In this document: positions 1-8,889 of the stretch, piece by piece
Numbering within the stretch: the first letter of the stretch is position 1
Layout: each line of letters opens with the position of its first letter
Origin: Mycetocola sp.
Lineage (GTDB): Bacteria; Actinomycetota; Actinomycetes; Actinomycetales; Microbacteriaceae
Length of the DNA: 64,000 nt
Reading direction: 5' to 3'
Assembly (NCBI RefSeq): GCF_025464835.1
Contig: NZ_JAODMP010000021.1
Span: 62,001 to 126,000 of the forward strand
Translations under genes and position numbers: made by a program
The notes under the pieces: generated by a model
Databases searched by the model: none
Told to the model about the DNA's origin: nothing
The model's input: only the letters and a program-made list of their open reading frames with translations

Positions 1-1045
1 GCACCGCACCGACACCCTTGGGGGCGTACTTGTTGGCGGCCGCGTACCAGGGGCTGGACGGAAGACCTGAGTAGTTGACGCTCGCGATGTCCGGGTGGCC
101 GTCGAGCCACTCGGCGATCTCCTGCGCGTTCTGCACATGGCGTTCGATCCGGAGAGACAGCGTCTCGATGCCTTGGATGAGCTGCCACGCGCTCGCGGGG
201 GCGATCGCCGAACCGAGGTCACGGAGCAGCTGCACGCGCGCCTTGATGATGTACGCGAGACCGTCACCGACCGCTGTCGTGTAGCTGGCGCCGTGGTAAG
301 ACGGGTCCGGCTCGCTGAGGCCAGGGAACTTCTCCACGTTCTTCGACCACTCGAACGTTCCCCCGTCGACGATCACACCGCCGATGACGGTGCCGTGGCC
401 GCCGAGGAACTTCGTCGCAGAGTGCACGATGATGTCAGCGCCGTGCTCGAACGGGCGGATCAGGTACGGCGTCGCGATCGTGTTGTCGACGATGAGCGGG
501 ATGCCCGCTTCGTGGGCGATGCTCGACACCAGCGCGATGTCGAGGATGTTGATGCGCGGGTTGCCGATGGTCTCGGCGAAGAACGCCTTCGTGTTCGGGC
601 GGATCGCACGGTGCCATTCCTCCGCGTCATCTTGATCCTCGACGAACGTCGTCTCGATGCCCAGCTTCGCGAGCGTGTACTTGAACAGGTTGTATGTGCC
701 GCCGTAGATCGACGAAGAGGAGACGATGTGGTCGCCAGCCTGTGCGATGTTGAGGATCGAGAACGTCGATGCCGCCTGGCCCGATGCGAGCAGGAGGGCG
801 CCTGTGCCCCCTTCGAGCGCAGCGACGCGCTCCTCGACGACAGCCTGGGTCGGGTTCTGGATGCGGGTGTAGATGTTGCCGAACTCAGCCAGCGCGAACA
901 GGTTCTTTGCGTGGTCTGCGCTGTCGAACACGTAACTGGTGGTCTGGTAGATCGGGGTCGCCCGCGCCTTGGTGGTCGGGTCCGGGGCAGCGCCCGAGTG
1001 GATCTGCTTGGTTTCGAACTGCCAGGTGGCGTTGGAATCGGCCAT
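1..1045 (-). CDS. metY: O-acetylhomoserine aminocarboxypropyltransferase/sulfhydrylase (MetY-like), 3' part outside window
   Basis: Minus-strand translation from ATG at 1045: MADSNATWQFETKQIHSGAAPDPTTKARATPIYQTTSYVFDSADHAKNLFAL...VHSATKFLGGHGTVIGGVIVDGG; Cys/Met PLP-enzyme family with SATKF lysine motif; runs off the left edge. Confidence 0.9.
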   Translation of the reverse strand, partial: MADSNATWQFETKQIHSGAAPDPTTKARATPIYQTTSYVFDSADHAKNLFALAEFGNIYTRIQNPTQAVVEERVAALEGGTGALLLASGQAASTFSILNIAQAGDHIVSSSSIYGGTYNLFKYTLAKLGIETTFVEDQDDAEEWHRAIRPNTKAFFAETIGNPRINILDIALVSSIAHEAGIPLIVDNTIATPYLIRPFEHGADIIVHSATKFLGGHGTVIGGVIVDGGTFEWSKNVEKFPGLSEPDPSYHGASYTTAVGDGLAYIIKARVQLLRDLGSAIAPASAWQLIQGIETLSLRIERHVQNAQEIAEWLDGHPDIASVNYSGLPSSPWYAAANKYAPKGVGAV

Positions 1046-1174
1046 GGAAGCCCCTCGTTTCCTGAAATTGGGCGGAAGATTGCGGATGCTCGTTCCTTCG
1101 AGCCTAGGCACCGAGCGAAACCGGGACAATCCTCACCGCAATAGTACGTAACGCGAGCGTCATAGGCTGAAGCC

Positions 1175-1939
1175 ATGAGTGCACAGCGCGTGATCGTGAC
1201 CGGGGCGAGTTCAGGGATCGGTGCCGCCACCGTGCGGCTGTTCCGGTCGCGAGGCTGGGACGTGGTCGGCGTCGCCCGCCGCGCGGACCGGCTGGAGGCG
1301 CTCTCCGCTGAAACCGGGGCACAGGTGGTTGTCGCCGACCTGACCGTGCAGGAGGATGTCGACGCACTGCGCGACGCCGTGGCGGCATCCGGGGGAGCGG
1401 ACGCCCTCATCTGCAACGCCGGCGGCGCGTTCGGGATGGACACCGTCGAAGCCGGCGACCCCGACGACTGGGCCCGCATGTTCGACATCAACGTGCTGGG
1501 AACCAAGCGGGTGATCTCGGCTCTGCTCCCGATCCTGAGAAAGGCGGATGCCGCGTCGATCGTCGGCGTCACGTCGATCGCCGGCAGCGTCGCGTACGAG
1601 GGCGGAGGCGGTTACAACGCCGCAAAGTTCGCCCAGCGGGCCCTGTTGCAGGTTTTGCGGCTCGAGTTGGCAGGGGAACCGATCCGGGTCATCGAGGTCG
1701 CCCCAGGGATGGTGCGCACCGAGGAGTTCGCTCTCGTTCGGTTCGGGGGAGACCAGGCGAAAGCGGATGCCGTCTACGACGACGTCAGGAACCCGCTCAC
1801 CGCCGAGGACATCGCTGAGACCATCGTCCACGCGGTCGAGCTGCCTGCGCACGTCAACCTTGACTCGATCACGGTGAAGCCGGTCGCGCAGGCGGCGCCG
1901 CACAAGATCATGCGCGGCGACCTGTCGATGAAGGCCTGA
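1175..1939 (+). CDS. SDR family NAD(P)-dependent oxidoreductase
   Basis: ORF with TGASSGIGAA cofactor motif and YNAAK active-site motif. Confidence 0.92.
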   Translation: MSAQRVIVTGASSGIGAATVRLFRSRGWDVVGVARRADRLEALSAETGAQVVVADLTVQEDVDALRDAVAASGGADALICNAGGAFGMDTVEAGDPDDWARMFDINVLGTKRVISALLPILRKADAASIVGVTSIAGSVAYEGGGGYNAAKFAQRALLQVLRLELAGEPIRVIEVAPGMVRTEEFALVRFGGDQAKADAVYDDVRNPLTAEDIAETIVHAVELPAHVNLDSITVKPVAQAAPHKIMRGDLSMKA

Positions 1940-2029
1940 GCACGGACGGCGCCACGGCCGGCGGCAACATGAACGCGGTTCCCCGGGTCGGGGGCACGGT
2001 GCGGCGCGGAGCGGGGCCTCGGACGCCGA

Positions 2030-2331
2030 CGGTGCCGCGGTATCAGCGAAACCCTCGGCTGCCGCAAAAGCCAGGTCATCGATCATCGGCCGGCGCAGAA
2101 GTCCGCGACGGCGGTGGTCGGGGCGAACGGTGACCGAGGAGATGAGATGAGACGAGATGAGGTGGGCGGGCAGCATCCGCCCACCGACGTTGAGCGACTG
2201 AGTGACTGAGCGGGATCTGGCGTAGGCGCCGGTGCCCTGGGCATTGGCCTGCAGCCAGCCACGGGTCTCCGGGCTGACGTCCGCCCCTGACGGAGCGAAG
2301 CGGCGGAATTCGTAGTCGTCATCGACAGCAT
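2030..2331 (-). pseudogene. Truncated/frameshifted Eis-like GNAT acetyltransferase remnant
   Basis: Minus-strand reading contains DYEFRRFAPSG...GGRMLPAHLISSHLISSVTVRPDHRRRGLLRRPMIDDLAFAAAEG, resembling the Eis-family acetyl-CoA-binding segment (VTVxPxHRRRGLLRRMM); no start in that frame, breaks up after AAAEG. Confidence 0.55.
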
Positions 2332-2466
2332 TCAGCCGAAACCCTATGCTGCAGCATGACAGCGCAGACACCCGCCGGCCGGCCGGTAACCGCCCTTCCT
2401 TGGCGGTGGTCGCGCCTGAGCGCAATCCCCCTCCGGAGCGGCGCAGCCTCGCTGTAACGTGACGTC

Positions 2467-2976
2467 ATGACCACACCGACCACCGAACTCCCGGCGTCTT
2501 TCCCTCCCGAACGGGAGGTGCTCGACTGGGAAGAGTTCGGCCGGGCCTCGCGCGAACTCGCCGTCAAAGTCGTCGAATCCGCGTTCCGCCCAGACATCGT
2601 GGTCGCCGTCGCCCGCGGCGGCCTTCTGCTCGCCGGATCGGTCGCATATGCGCTCGGAACCAGGAACTGCGGCAGCATCAACGTCGAGTTCTACACCGGC
2701 ATCGACGAACAACTTCCCGAGCCTGTGCTGCACCCGCCCCTGCTCGACGCCCCAGCGCTGAGCGGCAAGAACGTGCTCCTCGTCGACGACGTCTCGGACT
2801 CCGGCCGCACGCTCGCGATGGTCCTCGAGCTCCTCCAGGCCCACGGCGCGACGGTCAAAACGCTCACGCTCTACAGCAAGTCCCGCACGGTGCTCGCCCC
2901 CGACTATGTCTGGCGGGACACCGAGAGGTGGATCACCTTCCCGTGGTCGGCGTTGGCACCGCTCACCGCCCCGTAG
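2467..2976 (+). CDS. Phosphoribosyltransferase (type I PRTase, Gpt-like)
   Basis: ORF with PRPP-binding motif VLLVDDVSDSGRTL. Confidence 0.88.
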   Translation: MTTPTTELPASFPPEREVLDWEEFGRASRELAVKVVESAFRPDIVVAVARGGLLLAGSVAYALGTRNCGSINVEFYTGIDEQLPEPVLHPPLLDAPALSGKNVLLVDDVSDSGRTLAMVLELLQAHGATVKTLTLYSKSRTVLAPDYVWRDTERWITFPWSALAPLTAP

Positions 2977-2985
2977 GCTCGAAGC

Positions 2986-3711
2986 ATGAGTGTGCACCTG
3001 GTTGGCGGCGGTTGGTCCGAATCGAACGACGGGGCGGTATACGCCCCCTTCCTTGCCGAAGCTGCCGAGCGTGCGTCCGCTTCAGGCTTCGAGGGAGCGC
3101 CGCGGATCGCCGTGGTCGTCGTCCGCAACGGTGACGGCGCTGACCATGCCGAGAGGCTGATCCAGGCGACCGGTGCACCGGGCGATTTCGAAGCGGTGGT
3201 CACCGCGCTCTCGCACGGTGACGAGGCCACGACGGCGGCGCTCGCCGACGTGCACGGCATCATCGTCGGCGGCGGGCTCACACCCGCGTACCTCGAGGCC
3301 CTTCGGCCGATCTTCGGCGAGATCCGCAGGCAGGTCGCCGCCGGCGTGCCCTATCTCGGTTTCTCCGCAGGGTCATCGATCGCCTCCGAACACGCGCTGG
3401 TCGGCGGCTGGCGGATCGGCGGCGTCGAAGTGAGCCCGGAAGACGGATCGGAGGACCTCGATGAGGTCACCGTCGAAAACGGCATAGGACTCCTCGACAT
3501 CTCGGTCGACGCCCACGCAGTGCAGTGGGGCAACCTGTCCCGGCTCATCGCTGCGACCGAAGCCGGCCTCGTCGCTGGGGGCATTGCCATCGACGAGAAC
3601 ACGGCGTTCATCGTAGGAGAAGGCGCCCTCCGTGCAGTCGGGGCCGGCAACGTGTGGCAGGTTCTTCCCGCCGAGGCAGGTGTGCGCGTCTCGTCGCTGG
3701 CCGCCGGATGA
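2986..3711 (+). CDS. Type 1 glutamine amidotransferase-like / peptidase E (S51) family protein
   Basis: ORF with [16 protein letters not shown] and [10 protein letters not shown] nucleophile-elbow motif typical of S51/cyanophycinase-like proteins. Confidence 0.8.
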   Translation: MSVHLVGGGWSESNDGAVYAPFLAEAAERASASGFEGAPRIAVVVVRNGDGADHAERLIQATGAPGDFEAVVTALSHGDEATTAALADVHGIIVGGGLTPAYLEALRPIFGEIRRQVAAGVPYLGFSAGSSIASEHALVGGWRIGGVEVSPEDGSEDLDEVTVENGIGLLDISVDAHAVQWGNLSRLIAATEAGLVAGGIAIDENTAFIVGEGALRAVGAGNVWQVLPAEAGVRVSSLAAG

Positions 3712-4418
3712 CGGGCAGGTTCAACGTCGCCGAGCTGGCGGCATCCGGCCGGATGGACGAGGGGTGGGCGCACGCGCTCGCTCCTCTTCAGGCGCAGCTG
3801 GATGCCATCGGGCAGGTCCTTGACGCCGACGCCGCAGCAGGGATCTCCGTGCTCCCCGCTGAGCGGAACATCCTGCGGGCGTTCACCGCACCCCTCGACG
3901 CTGTGCGCGTACTGGTCGTCGGTCAGGATCCCTACCCGACACCCGGGCACTCGATCGGGATGGCGTTCGCCGTCGAACCGCACGTGCGCCCGTTGCCGCG
4001 CAGCCTCGCCAATATCTTCCGTGAACTCGCTGACGACCTGCGAGTTCCGCCGCCCGCATCCGGGGATCTCACCCCGTGGACGAGAAACGGTGTGCTCCTT
4101 CTCAACCGCGTGCTCACCGTCCGCGCGGGAGAATCCGGGTCACACCGGGGAATCGGCTGGGAAGCTGTGACCGACCACGCCATCCGGACACTCGTCGACC
4201 GCGAGCAACCGCTCGTCGCCATCCTCTGGGGCCGCGACGCCCAGGCCCTCACCCCGGTGCTGGGGAGCACCCCGATCGTGGCCAGCGCCCACCCGAGCCC
4301 CCTGTCAGCGTCGCGCGGATTCTTCGGGTCCCGGCCGTTCTCGAAAGCCAACGCTCTTCTCGTGAAACAGGGTGCCGAGCCGGTGGATTGGAATCTCGAC
4401 TCCGCCGGCCTGTGGTGA
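3708..4418 (+). CDS. ung: Uracil-DNA glycosylase family 1
   Basis: [16 protein letters not shown] and [21 protein letters not shown] motifs; ATG at 3708 overlaps the stop of the previous gene. Confidence 0.96.
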   Translation: MTGRFNVAELAASGRMDEGWAHALAPLQAQLDAIGQVLDADAAAGISVLPAERNILRAFTAPLDAVRVLVVGQDPYPTPGHSIGMAFAVEPHVRPLPRSLANIFRELADDLRVPPPASGDLTPWTRNGVLLLNRVLTVRAGESGSHRGIGWEAVTDHAIRTLVDREQPLVAILWGRDAQALTPVLGSTPIVASAHPSPLSASRGFFGSRPFSKANALLVKQGAEPVDWNLDSAGLW

Positions 4419-4454
4419 AACACGCCCGCAACGCAGTTCGTCTACGCTGTATCC

Positions 4455-5033
4455 GTGCTTGAAGAGGAATACCAGCCGCGCAGGAAGCTGCCCCCGCACC
4501 TGCGGAAGAAACCGGAGCCGGAGGCGCCGTTCTCGTACACGATCCGGGACGCGGAACTCGCGGACCTTCCGCACATCCGCGAGATCTACAACCACTACGT
4601 CGCCAACAGCGTCGTCACCTTCGACGAGGAGAAAATGTCCCTCGCGAAGTGGAAGGCGAAGTTCGCTCACCTGCAGAAACTCGGGCTGCCGTTCATCGTC
4701 GCCGAGTCACCGAACAAGGTGATCCTCGGGTACGCACTGGTCTCTCCGTGGAAGGAGAAACGGGCCTACCGGTTCACCGTTGAGAACTCCATCTACCTGG
4801 GGCCCGCGTCAACGGGCAAGGGCCTCGGCCGTGCCCTGCTCGGCGAGCTGATCGACAGGTCAAGGGCCGCCGGTCTCAAAGAGATCCTCGCTGTGATCAG
4901 CGACAGAGGTGCGGAGTCGTCGATTGCGCTGCATGAGTCGTTCGGGTTCACCGAGATCGGCCGGATGGGTCGCGTCGGTTTCAAGTTCGAACGCTGGCTC
5001 GGCACGGTTCTGCTACAGAAGTCCCTCAAATAA
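4455..5033 (+). CDS. GNAT family N-acetyltransferase (phosphinothricin acetyltransferase-like)
   Basis: IRDAELADLPHIREIYNHYV...GKGLGRALLGELI; GTG start. Confidence 0.85.
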   Translation: MLEEEYQPRRKLPPHLRKKPEPEAPFSYTIRDAELADLPHIREIYNHYVANSVVTFDEEKMSLAKWKAKFAHLQKLGLPFIVAESPNKVILGYALVSPWKEKRAYRFTVENSIYLGPASTGKGLGRALLGELIDRSRAAGLKEILAVISDRGAESSIALHESFGFTEIGRMGRVGFKFERWLGTVLLQKSLK

Positions 5034-5065
5034 CGGATGCCGGCCGGCTGCGATAGCGTGTCGGC

Positions 5066-5437
5066 ATGCCGAAATCCGCACCATACGACCGCCCGGTAAA
5101 GAACACCGTCCTTCGCTCATACGCTGGGGAGATCCACGCGAATCCGGCCGACGTGTACGCCGCCATCAAGCGAAGGCTGACGCCGCCCGGCCCGGACGTG
5201 TCCGGCTTCACCGCTGATGACGACCAGCGTCTGCTGATCATCCAGGGCGGCTGGTGGTACCGCGGCGAGTACCGGGTGCTGCCGTCTCCAGGTGGTTCCC
5301 GGATCGAACATGAACTCCTCAACGTGGCGCAGGCCGTGCACTGGGCCGGGCCGGTCGCCGGGCGCACGTCGATTCAGCAGTCGGCGCACGTCTTCGGCCG
5401 TCTGCTCACGGAACTGGCGGCCGAACTCGAGGAGTGA
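5066..5437 (+). CDS. Hypothetical protein
   Basis: 123-aa ORF in gene-dense collinear context; no family recognised. Confidence 0.65.
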   Translation: MPKSAPYDRPVKNTVLRSYAGEIHANPADVYAAIKRRLTPPGPDVSGFTADDDQRLLIIQGGWWYRGEYRVLPSPGGSRIEHELLNVAQAVHWAGPVAGRTSIQQSAHVFGRLLTELAAELEE

Positions 5438-5460
5438 GCGGTTCGGAATAGGCTCGAGAC

Positions 5461-6894
5461 GTGACCGAACTGCACGAACTCAGCGCCCTCGACCAGTGGC
5501 TCGCTCTTCAGCGAGGCGAAGTGTCTCCGTCCGAGCTGACGGCGCACTACCTCGAGCGGGTGGAGAAGCTCGACCCTCAACTCGGTGCGTTCGTCACCGT
5601 GACCGCTGATGCCGCCACCCGGCGCGCGCAGGATCTCGAACGCATCGTGCCACGGACCAGTGCGCTGTGGGGGCTGCCGATCGCAGACAAGGACCTCACC
5701 ATGCGTCGGGGGGTCGCCACCGGCTTCGGGTCACGGGCGTTCGCTGGAACGATCTCCCCGCGGTCGGATGAAATCGTCGAGGTGCTCGACGGTGCGGGCG
5801 CGATCAGCCTGGGAAAGACGAACACTCCCGAGTTCGGGATGCACGGCTACACTGAGTCGCTCATCGCTCCGCCCGCACGGAACCCCTGGGATCTCGCATT
5901 CGGTGCCGGCGGATCAAGCGGCGGAGCGGCGTCTGCGGTGTCAGCACGGCTGCTGCCCTTTGCCCCGGGAAGCGACGGCGGCGGCTCCATCCGAATCCCG
6001 GCGGCGGCGTGCGGGCTCGTCGGCATCAAGCCGTCCCGCGGGCTCGTCCCGGCGGGTTCCGGCATCGAATCGATCGGCGGCCTCGCGGTGAAGGGCCCTA
6101 TCGCCCGTTCGGTGACCGACGCTGCGCTGCTGCTGGATGCGATGATCGGCCGAAGGAACGGCCGTATCGATCACCACTTCGCCCTCCGCGCACCCGACGA
6201 GAACGACGGGGACCTGCTGGGCGCCGCCGTTCGGGGCGAGGGCCGGTTTTCGATCGGAGTGCTCGGCAACTCCCCGTTCGAGGACGGCATGGAGATCCGC
6301 GTCGACCCTGAAGCATCCGCCGCCGTCAGCGTCGCACTTGCGCACCTCGGTGCGATGGGACACGGGATCGAAGAGCTGCACCTCCAGCACGACGGCGTCT
6401 ATCCGGATGCCTTCCGACGGCTCTGGCGAGTCTCGGCCGCGTCGATCCCCGTCGACGACGACCGGCTGTCGCTGCTCGAACCAGTGACCAGGCACCTGGT
6501 CGAATCAGGGAGGAAGCTTGGTGCCCGTGAGGTGGCAGAGACGCTGGCCGTCCTGACGGCGTTCGAACGCAGCGTCATCGAGCAGTTCTCGCGGTTCGAT
6601 GTGGTCCTGACACCGACGCTCGCGCAGACGCCACGGCCGGTCGGCTGGTTCGACACCGAGGACGCTGAACGCAACTTCATCCAGCAATGCCAGTACTCGC
6701 CGTTCACCTCTTTCGTGAACGTCGCAGGACTTCCCGCGATCACGCTGCCCGTCGCTGAGACCGCCGACGGTCTGCCGATGGGCGTGCAACTGATCGGCAG
6801 ACCGGGTGGCGAGTCGACGCTGCTCTCGATCGGCAGCCAGCTGGAGCGTCGCATCCGCTGGCAGCTGCGCACGCCGCCGGTCGCCGCACGCTGA
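5461..6894 (+). CDS. Amidase (amidase signature family)
   Basis: GTG-start ORF with GLPIADKDL, GGSSGGAASAVSARLLPFAPGSDGGGSIRIPAAACGLVGIKPSRG (amidase signature). Confidence 0.94.
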   Translation: MTELHELSALDQWLALQRGEVSPSELTAHYLERVEKLDPQLGAFVTVTADAATRRAQDLERIVPRTSALWGLPIADKDLTMRRGVATGFGSRAFAGTISPRSDEIVEVLDGAGAISLGKTNTPEFGMHGYTESLIAPPARNPWDLAFGAGGSSGGAASAVSARLLPFAPGSDGGGSIRIPAAACGLVGIKPSRGLVPAGSGIESIGGLAVKGPIARSVTDAALLLDAMIGRRNGRIDHHFALRAPDENDGDLLGAAVRGEGRFSIGVLGNSPFEDGMEIRVDPEASAAVSVALAHLGAMGHGIEELHLQHDGVYPDAFRRLWRVSAASIPVDDDRLSLLEPVTRHLVESGRKLGAREVAETLAVLTAFERSVIEQFSRFDVVLTPTLAQTPRPVGWFDTEDAERNFIQQCQYSPFTSFVNVAGLPAITLPVAETADGLPMGVQLIGRPGGESTLLSIGSQLERRIRWQLRTPPVAAR

Positions 6895-6920
6895 CCCACG
6901 CTGAGAGCGTCAGGAGGTCG

Positions 6921-7406
6921 ATGGGCCACAATGGTCCTATGACCACCGCCGCCCGCGTGCACCTCTCGAAAACCCGCCCGACCGCATACGAGAAGCTTGC
7001 GGCCCTGTCCAAGGAGATCGGCCGCCTCGCTCGTGACGCGGGTATCGAACCGCTCCTGTGTGAGCTGGTGCAGATGCGGGCATCGCAGATCAACGGTTGT
7101 GCGTACTGCCTCCGAGTGCACACGAAGAAAGCCCTGTCGCTCGGAGAGACCACAGAACGGATGACGGTGCTTCCCTCCTGGCGGGAAGCCGGGCTGTACT
7201 CCGAACGGGAGCGCGCAGCCCTCGCACTCACCGAGGCGATCACCCTTGTTTCGCACGGTCACGTTTCCGACGAGGTCTACGCCGCCTCTCTCGAAGTCTT
7301 CGATGAGGAGGAGTTCGCCACGCTGTCCTGGATGATTGTCTCGATCAACGCGTTCAACCGGATCGCCGTGACCAGCAGGTACCTCGTCGACCCGGAGGAG
7401 TCCTGA
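6921..7406 (+). CDS. Carboxymuconolactone decarboxylase / AhpD-like family protein
   Basis: QMRASQINGCAYCLRVHTKKA (CxxC...H motif); start may be ATG 6921 or the downstream ATG near 6940. Confidence 0.88.
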   Translation: MGHNGPMTTAARVHLSKTRPTAYEKLAALSKEIGRLARDAGIEPLLCELVQMRASQINGCAYCLRVHTKKALSLGETTERMTVLPSWREAGLYSERERAALALTEAITLVSHGHVSDEVYAASLEVFDEEEFATLSWMIVSINAFNRIAVTSRYLVDPEES

Positions 7407-7457
7407 CCGGCGCGACGCTGGGAGCCCGCTGGACAGGTTCCCTTCCCTCTGGCCAAG

Positions 7458-7476
7458 TCAGGTAAGGCTTGCCTAT
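7458..7476. promoter_or_regulatory. Putative DtxR/IdeR-type iron box
   Basis: tcaggtaaggcttgcctat, 14/19 to the textbook TTAGGTTAGGCTAACCTAA; partly palindromic; directly upstream of a SIP-domain gene. Confidence 0.65.
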
Positions 7477-7488
7477 ACTGGAGGGGAA

Positions 7489-7965
7489 ATGACGATCCGA
7501 CAGACCCGCACCGACCACACCGGTCACCGTGCCAATGAGGCGAACCACAAGCATCGCGTTCAGTTTCTCATCGCCGGGGACGAAACGGTGCTTCCCGAAC
7601 TCGAAGCGATGCTGACGACGCTTCCGCTCTGTGCAACCGGTCGGGTCTTCGTCGAAGTCGCCTCCACAGACGACATCGGTGCGTTACAGGTTCCTCCGCG
7701 GATGACGGTGACCTGGTTGCCGCGCTCCCATCGATCAGGTGCTCCCGGATCCGGCCGGAGCTGCGCACCCGGCGAGGCCGCATCCCGGGCCGTTCGGGCC
7801 TGGGCCGGTGAGATGCTGTGCGAGCACCCGGAAGAGGTTCACGTCTGGCTCGGGGGCCACTACCGCGGCGTTGCCGAGGCTTACGACTACCTCACCGCGG
7901 AGCTCGGAGTCGTTGCGGACGTCATCGAGACTCCTCCGGCTTACCGCCTCGGCGTCTCCCGCTGA
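7489..7965 (+). CDS. Standalone SIP (siderophore-interacting protein) domain protein
   Basis: HRVQFLIAGDETVLPELEAML...VHVWLGGHYRGVAEAYDYL resembles the C-terminal NAD(P)H-binding SIP domain; no FAD-binding domain present. Confidence 0.75.
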   Translation: MTIRQTRTDHTGHRANEANHKHRVQFLIAGDETVLPELEAMLTTLPLCATGRVFVEVASTDDIGALQVPPRMTVTWLPRSHRSGAPGSGRSCAPGEAASRAVRAWAGEMLCEHPEEVHVWLGGHYRGVAEAYDYLTAELGVVADVIETPPAYRLGVSR

Positions 7966-7978
7966 TATCCCTTCGGTT

Positions 7979-8400
7979 TCAGCGCTGACGCTCGGTCTCG
8001 TGCTCCGGTTCGAGTGTCGAACGGTGACCTGACACGATGAGATCAACCCGCTCACGCGTTCCGTCGGACGTGGAGAACGCCTCCTCTCCGAACATCCACC
8101 GCTCCCATCGGTGTCGGTGGCTCTCGCCGTCACGCTCGATCCCGCGCTCGAGGCACAGTTCTGCTGGAGCGTCTACCCGGATCGAGTAGGCGAGCGACCC
8201 GGATGCAGCTCTCCGGCAGCAGGTGATGCCCTCGACGACGACGATCGGGGCCCACTGCTCGGTCCGCCAGCCGGCGAGACCACCCAGGAGACGACGTCAT
8301 CGATCTGGATGAGTGGGGCATCGAGGGCGACTGCCACGAGCGCGCCGAGGGTGCTCTAACCTGAACCTGGCGGTCCGTCGATGCCAACGATCCGGATGCC
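7979..8400 (-). pseudogene. Uridine kinase/P-loop kinase-like pseudogene
   Basis: Minus-strand fragments: GIRIVGIDGPPGSG*STLGALVAVALDAPLIQIDDVVSW (stop TAG at the Walker-A Lys position, 8356-8358) then, after a frameshift, GLAGWRTEQWAPIVVVEGITCCRRAASGSLAYSIRVDAPAELCLERGIERDGESHRHRWERWMFGEEAFSTSDGTRERVDLIVSGH. Confidence 0.75.
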
Positions 8401-8411
8401 GCGGATTGCTT

Positions 8412-8789
8412 TCAGACACGTTCACCTCGTGCACGACCCGAGCGACGGTGGCGGTACCCGGAATACCCCAGAGCGCGTTCGGAGCGTTTCGCGATCACCC
8501 CGGCACCGGCCGCGAGGATCGCGTCGAACTCCGATCGGACCCGGGCGGCATCGGTCAGCAACGCCTGCAACACATCGTTCCCGGCCCGGTCGATCAGCAC
8601 AGACAACGGAACCTCGCCGGCAACCGCGGTCAACGAAGAACCGGTACCGCGGGACCCCGCGAGACCGGTCGAGACAGCGACCGCGGCGGGCGACGATGGC
8701 ACGTTCTGGGCGACCCTGGCCTCGAACAGATCCAGCCGGTGGCACACGCTGAGTGCTACCTTCCTGACCTGCTCTGACCTCTTCGCCAT
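8412..8789 (-). pseudogene. N-terminal fragment of a DUF222/HNH-endonuclease-like (13E12-type) protein
   Basis: ORF MAKRSEQVRKVALSVCHRLDLFEARVAQNVPSSPAAVAV...LTDAARVRSEFDAILAAGAGVIAKRSERALGYSG, then loses similarity; VIAxRSxRxLGYSG resembles DUF222 N-terminal regions; preceded by a LexA-type box. Confidence 0.45.
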
Positions 8790-8822
8790 GCCCCCAAGTT
8801 TACCAAGCGGCCACCAAAATTA

Positions 8823-8834
8823 GAACGGGTGTTC
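8823..8834. promoter_or_regulatory. Putative LexA/SOS box
   Basis: GAACgggtGTTC (minus strand: TTCGAACACCCGTTCTAA), matching the actinobacterial GAAC-N4-GTTC core; about 34 nt upstream of the 8789 minus-strand start. Confidence 0.6.
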
Positions 8835-8889
8835 GAAAATGTGGATAAGTCCTCGAGTCGGAAACGTTGACTGCCGCGATAATGGGGCC

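Noticed and set aside
95-1144. 349-aa plus-strand ORF at the left edge
   Set aside because: Antisense to metY-like gene, which has clear PLP-enzyme motifs
1046-1174. Possible SAM riboswitch upstream of metY
   Set aside because: No recognisable SAM-I/SAM-II core; region is short and shared with a divergent SDR gene
1211-2425. 404-aa minus-strand ORF as one gene
   Set aside because: Mostly antisense to the SDR gene; only the 2030-2331 part resembles a real protein family, and that part is degenerate
8839-8889. Upstream start for the aldo/keto reductase given by the ORF track
   Set aside because: Extension MWISPRVGNVDCRDNGA is not typical; ATG at 8890 begins the family-like sequence MSSGLPALALNDGHTIPQLGLG
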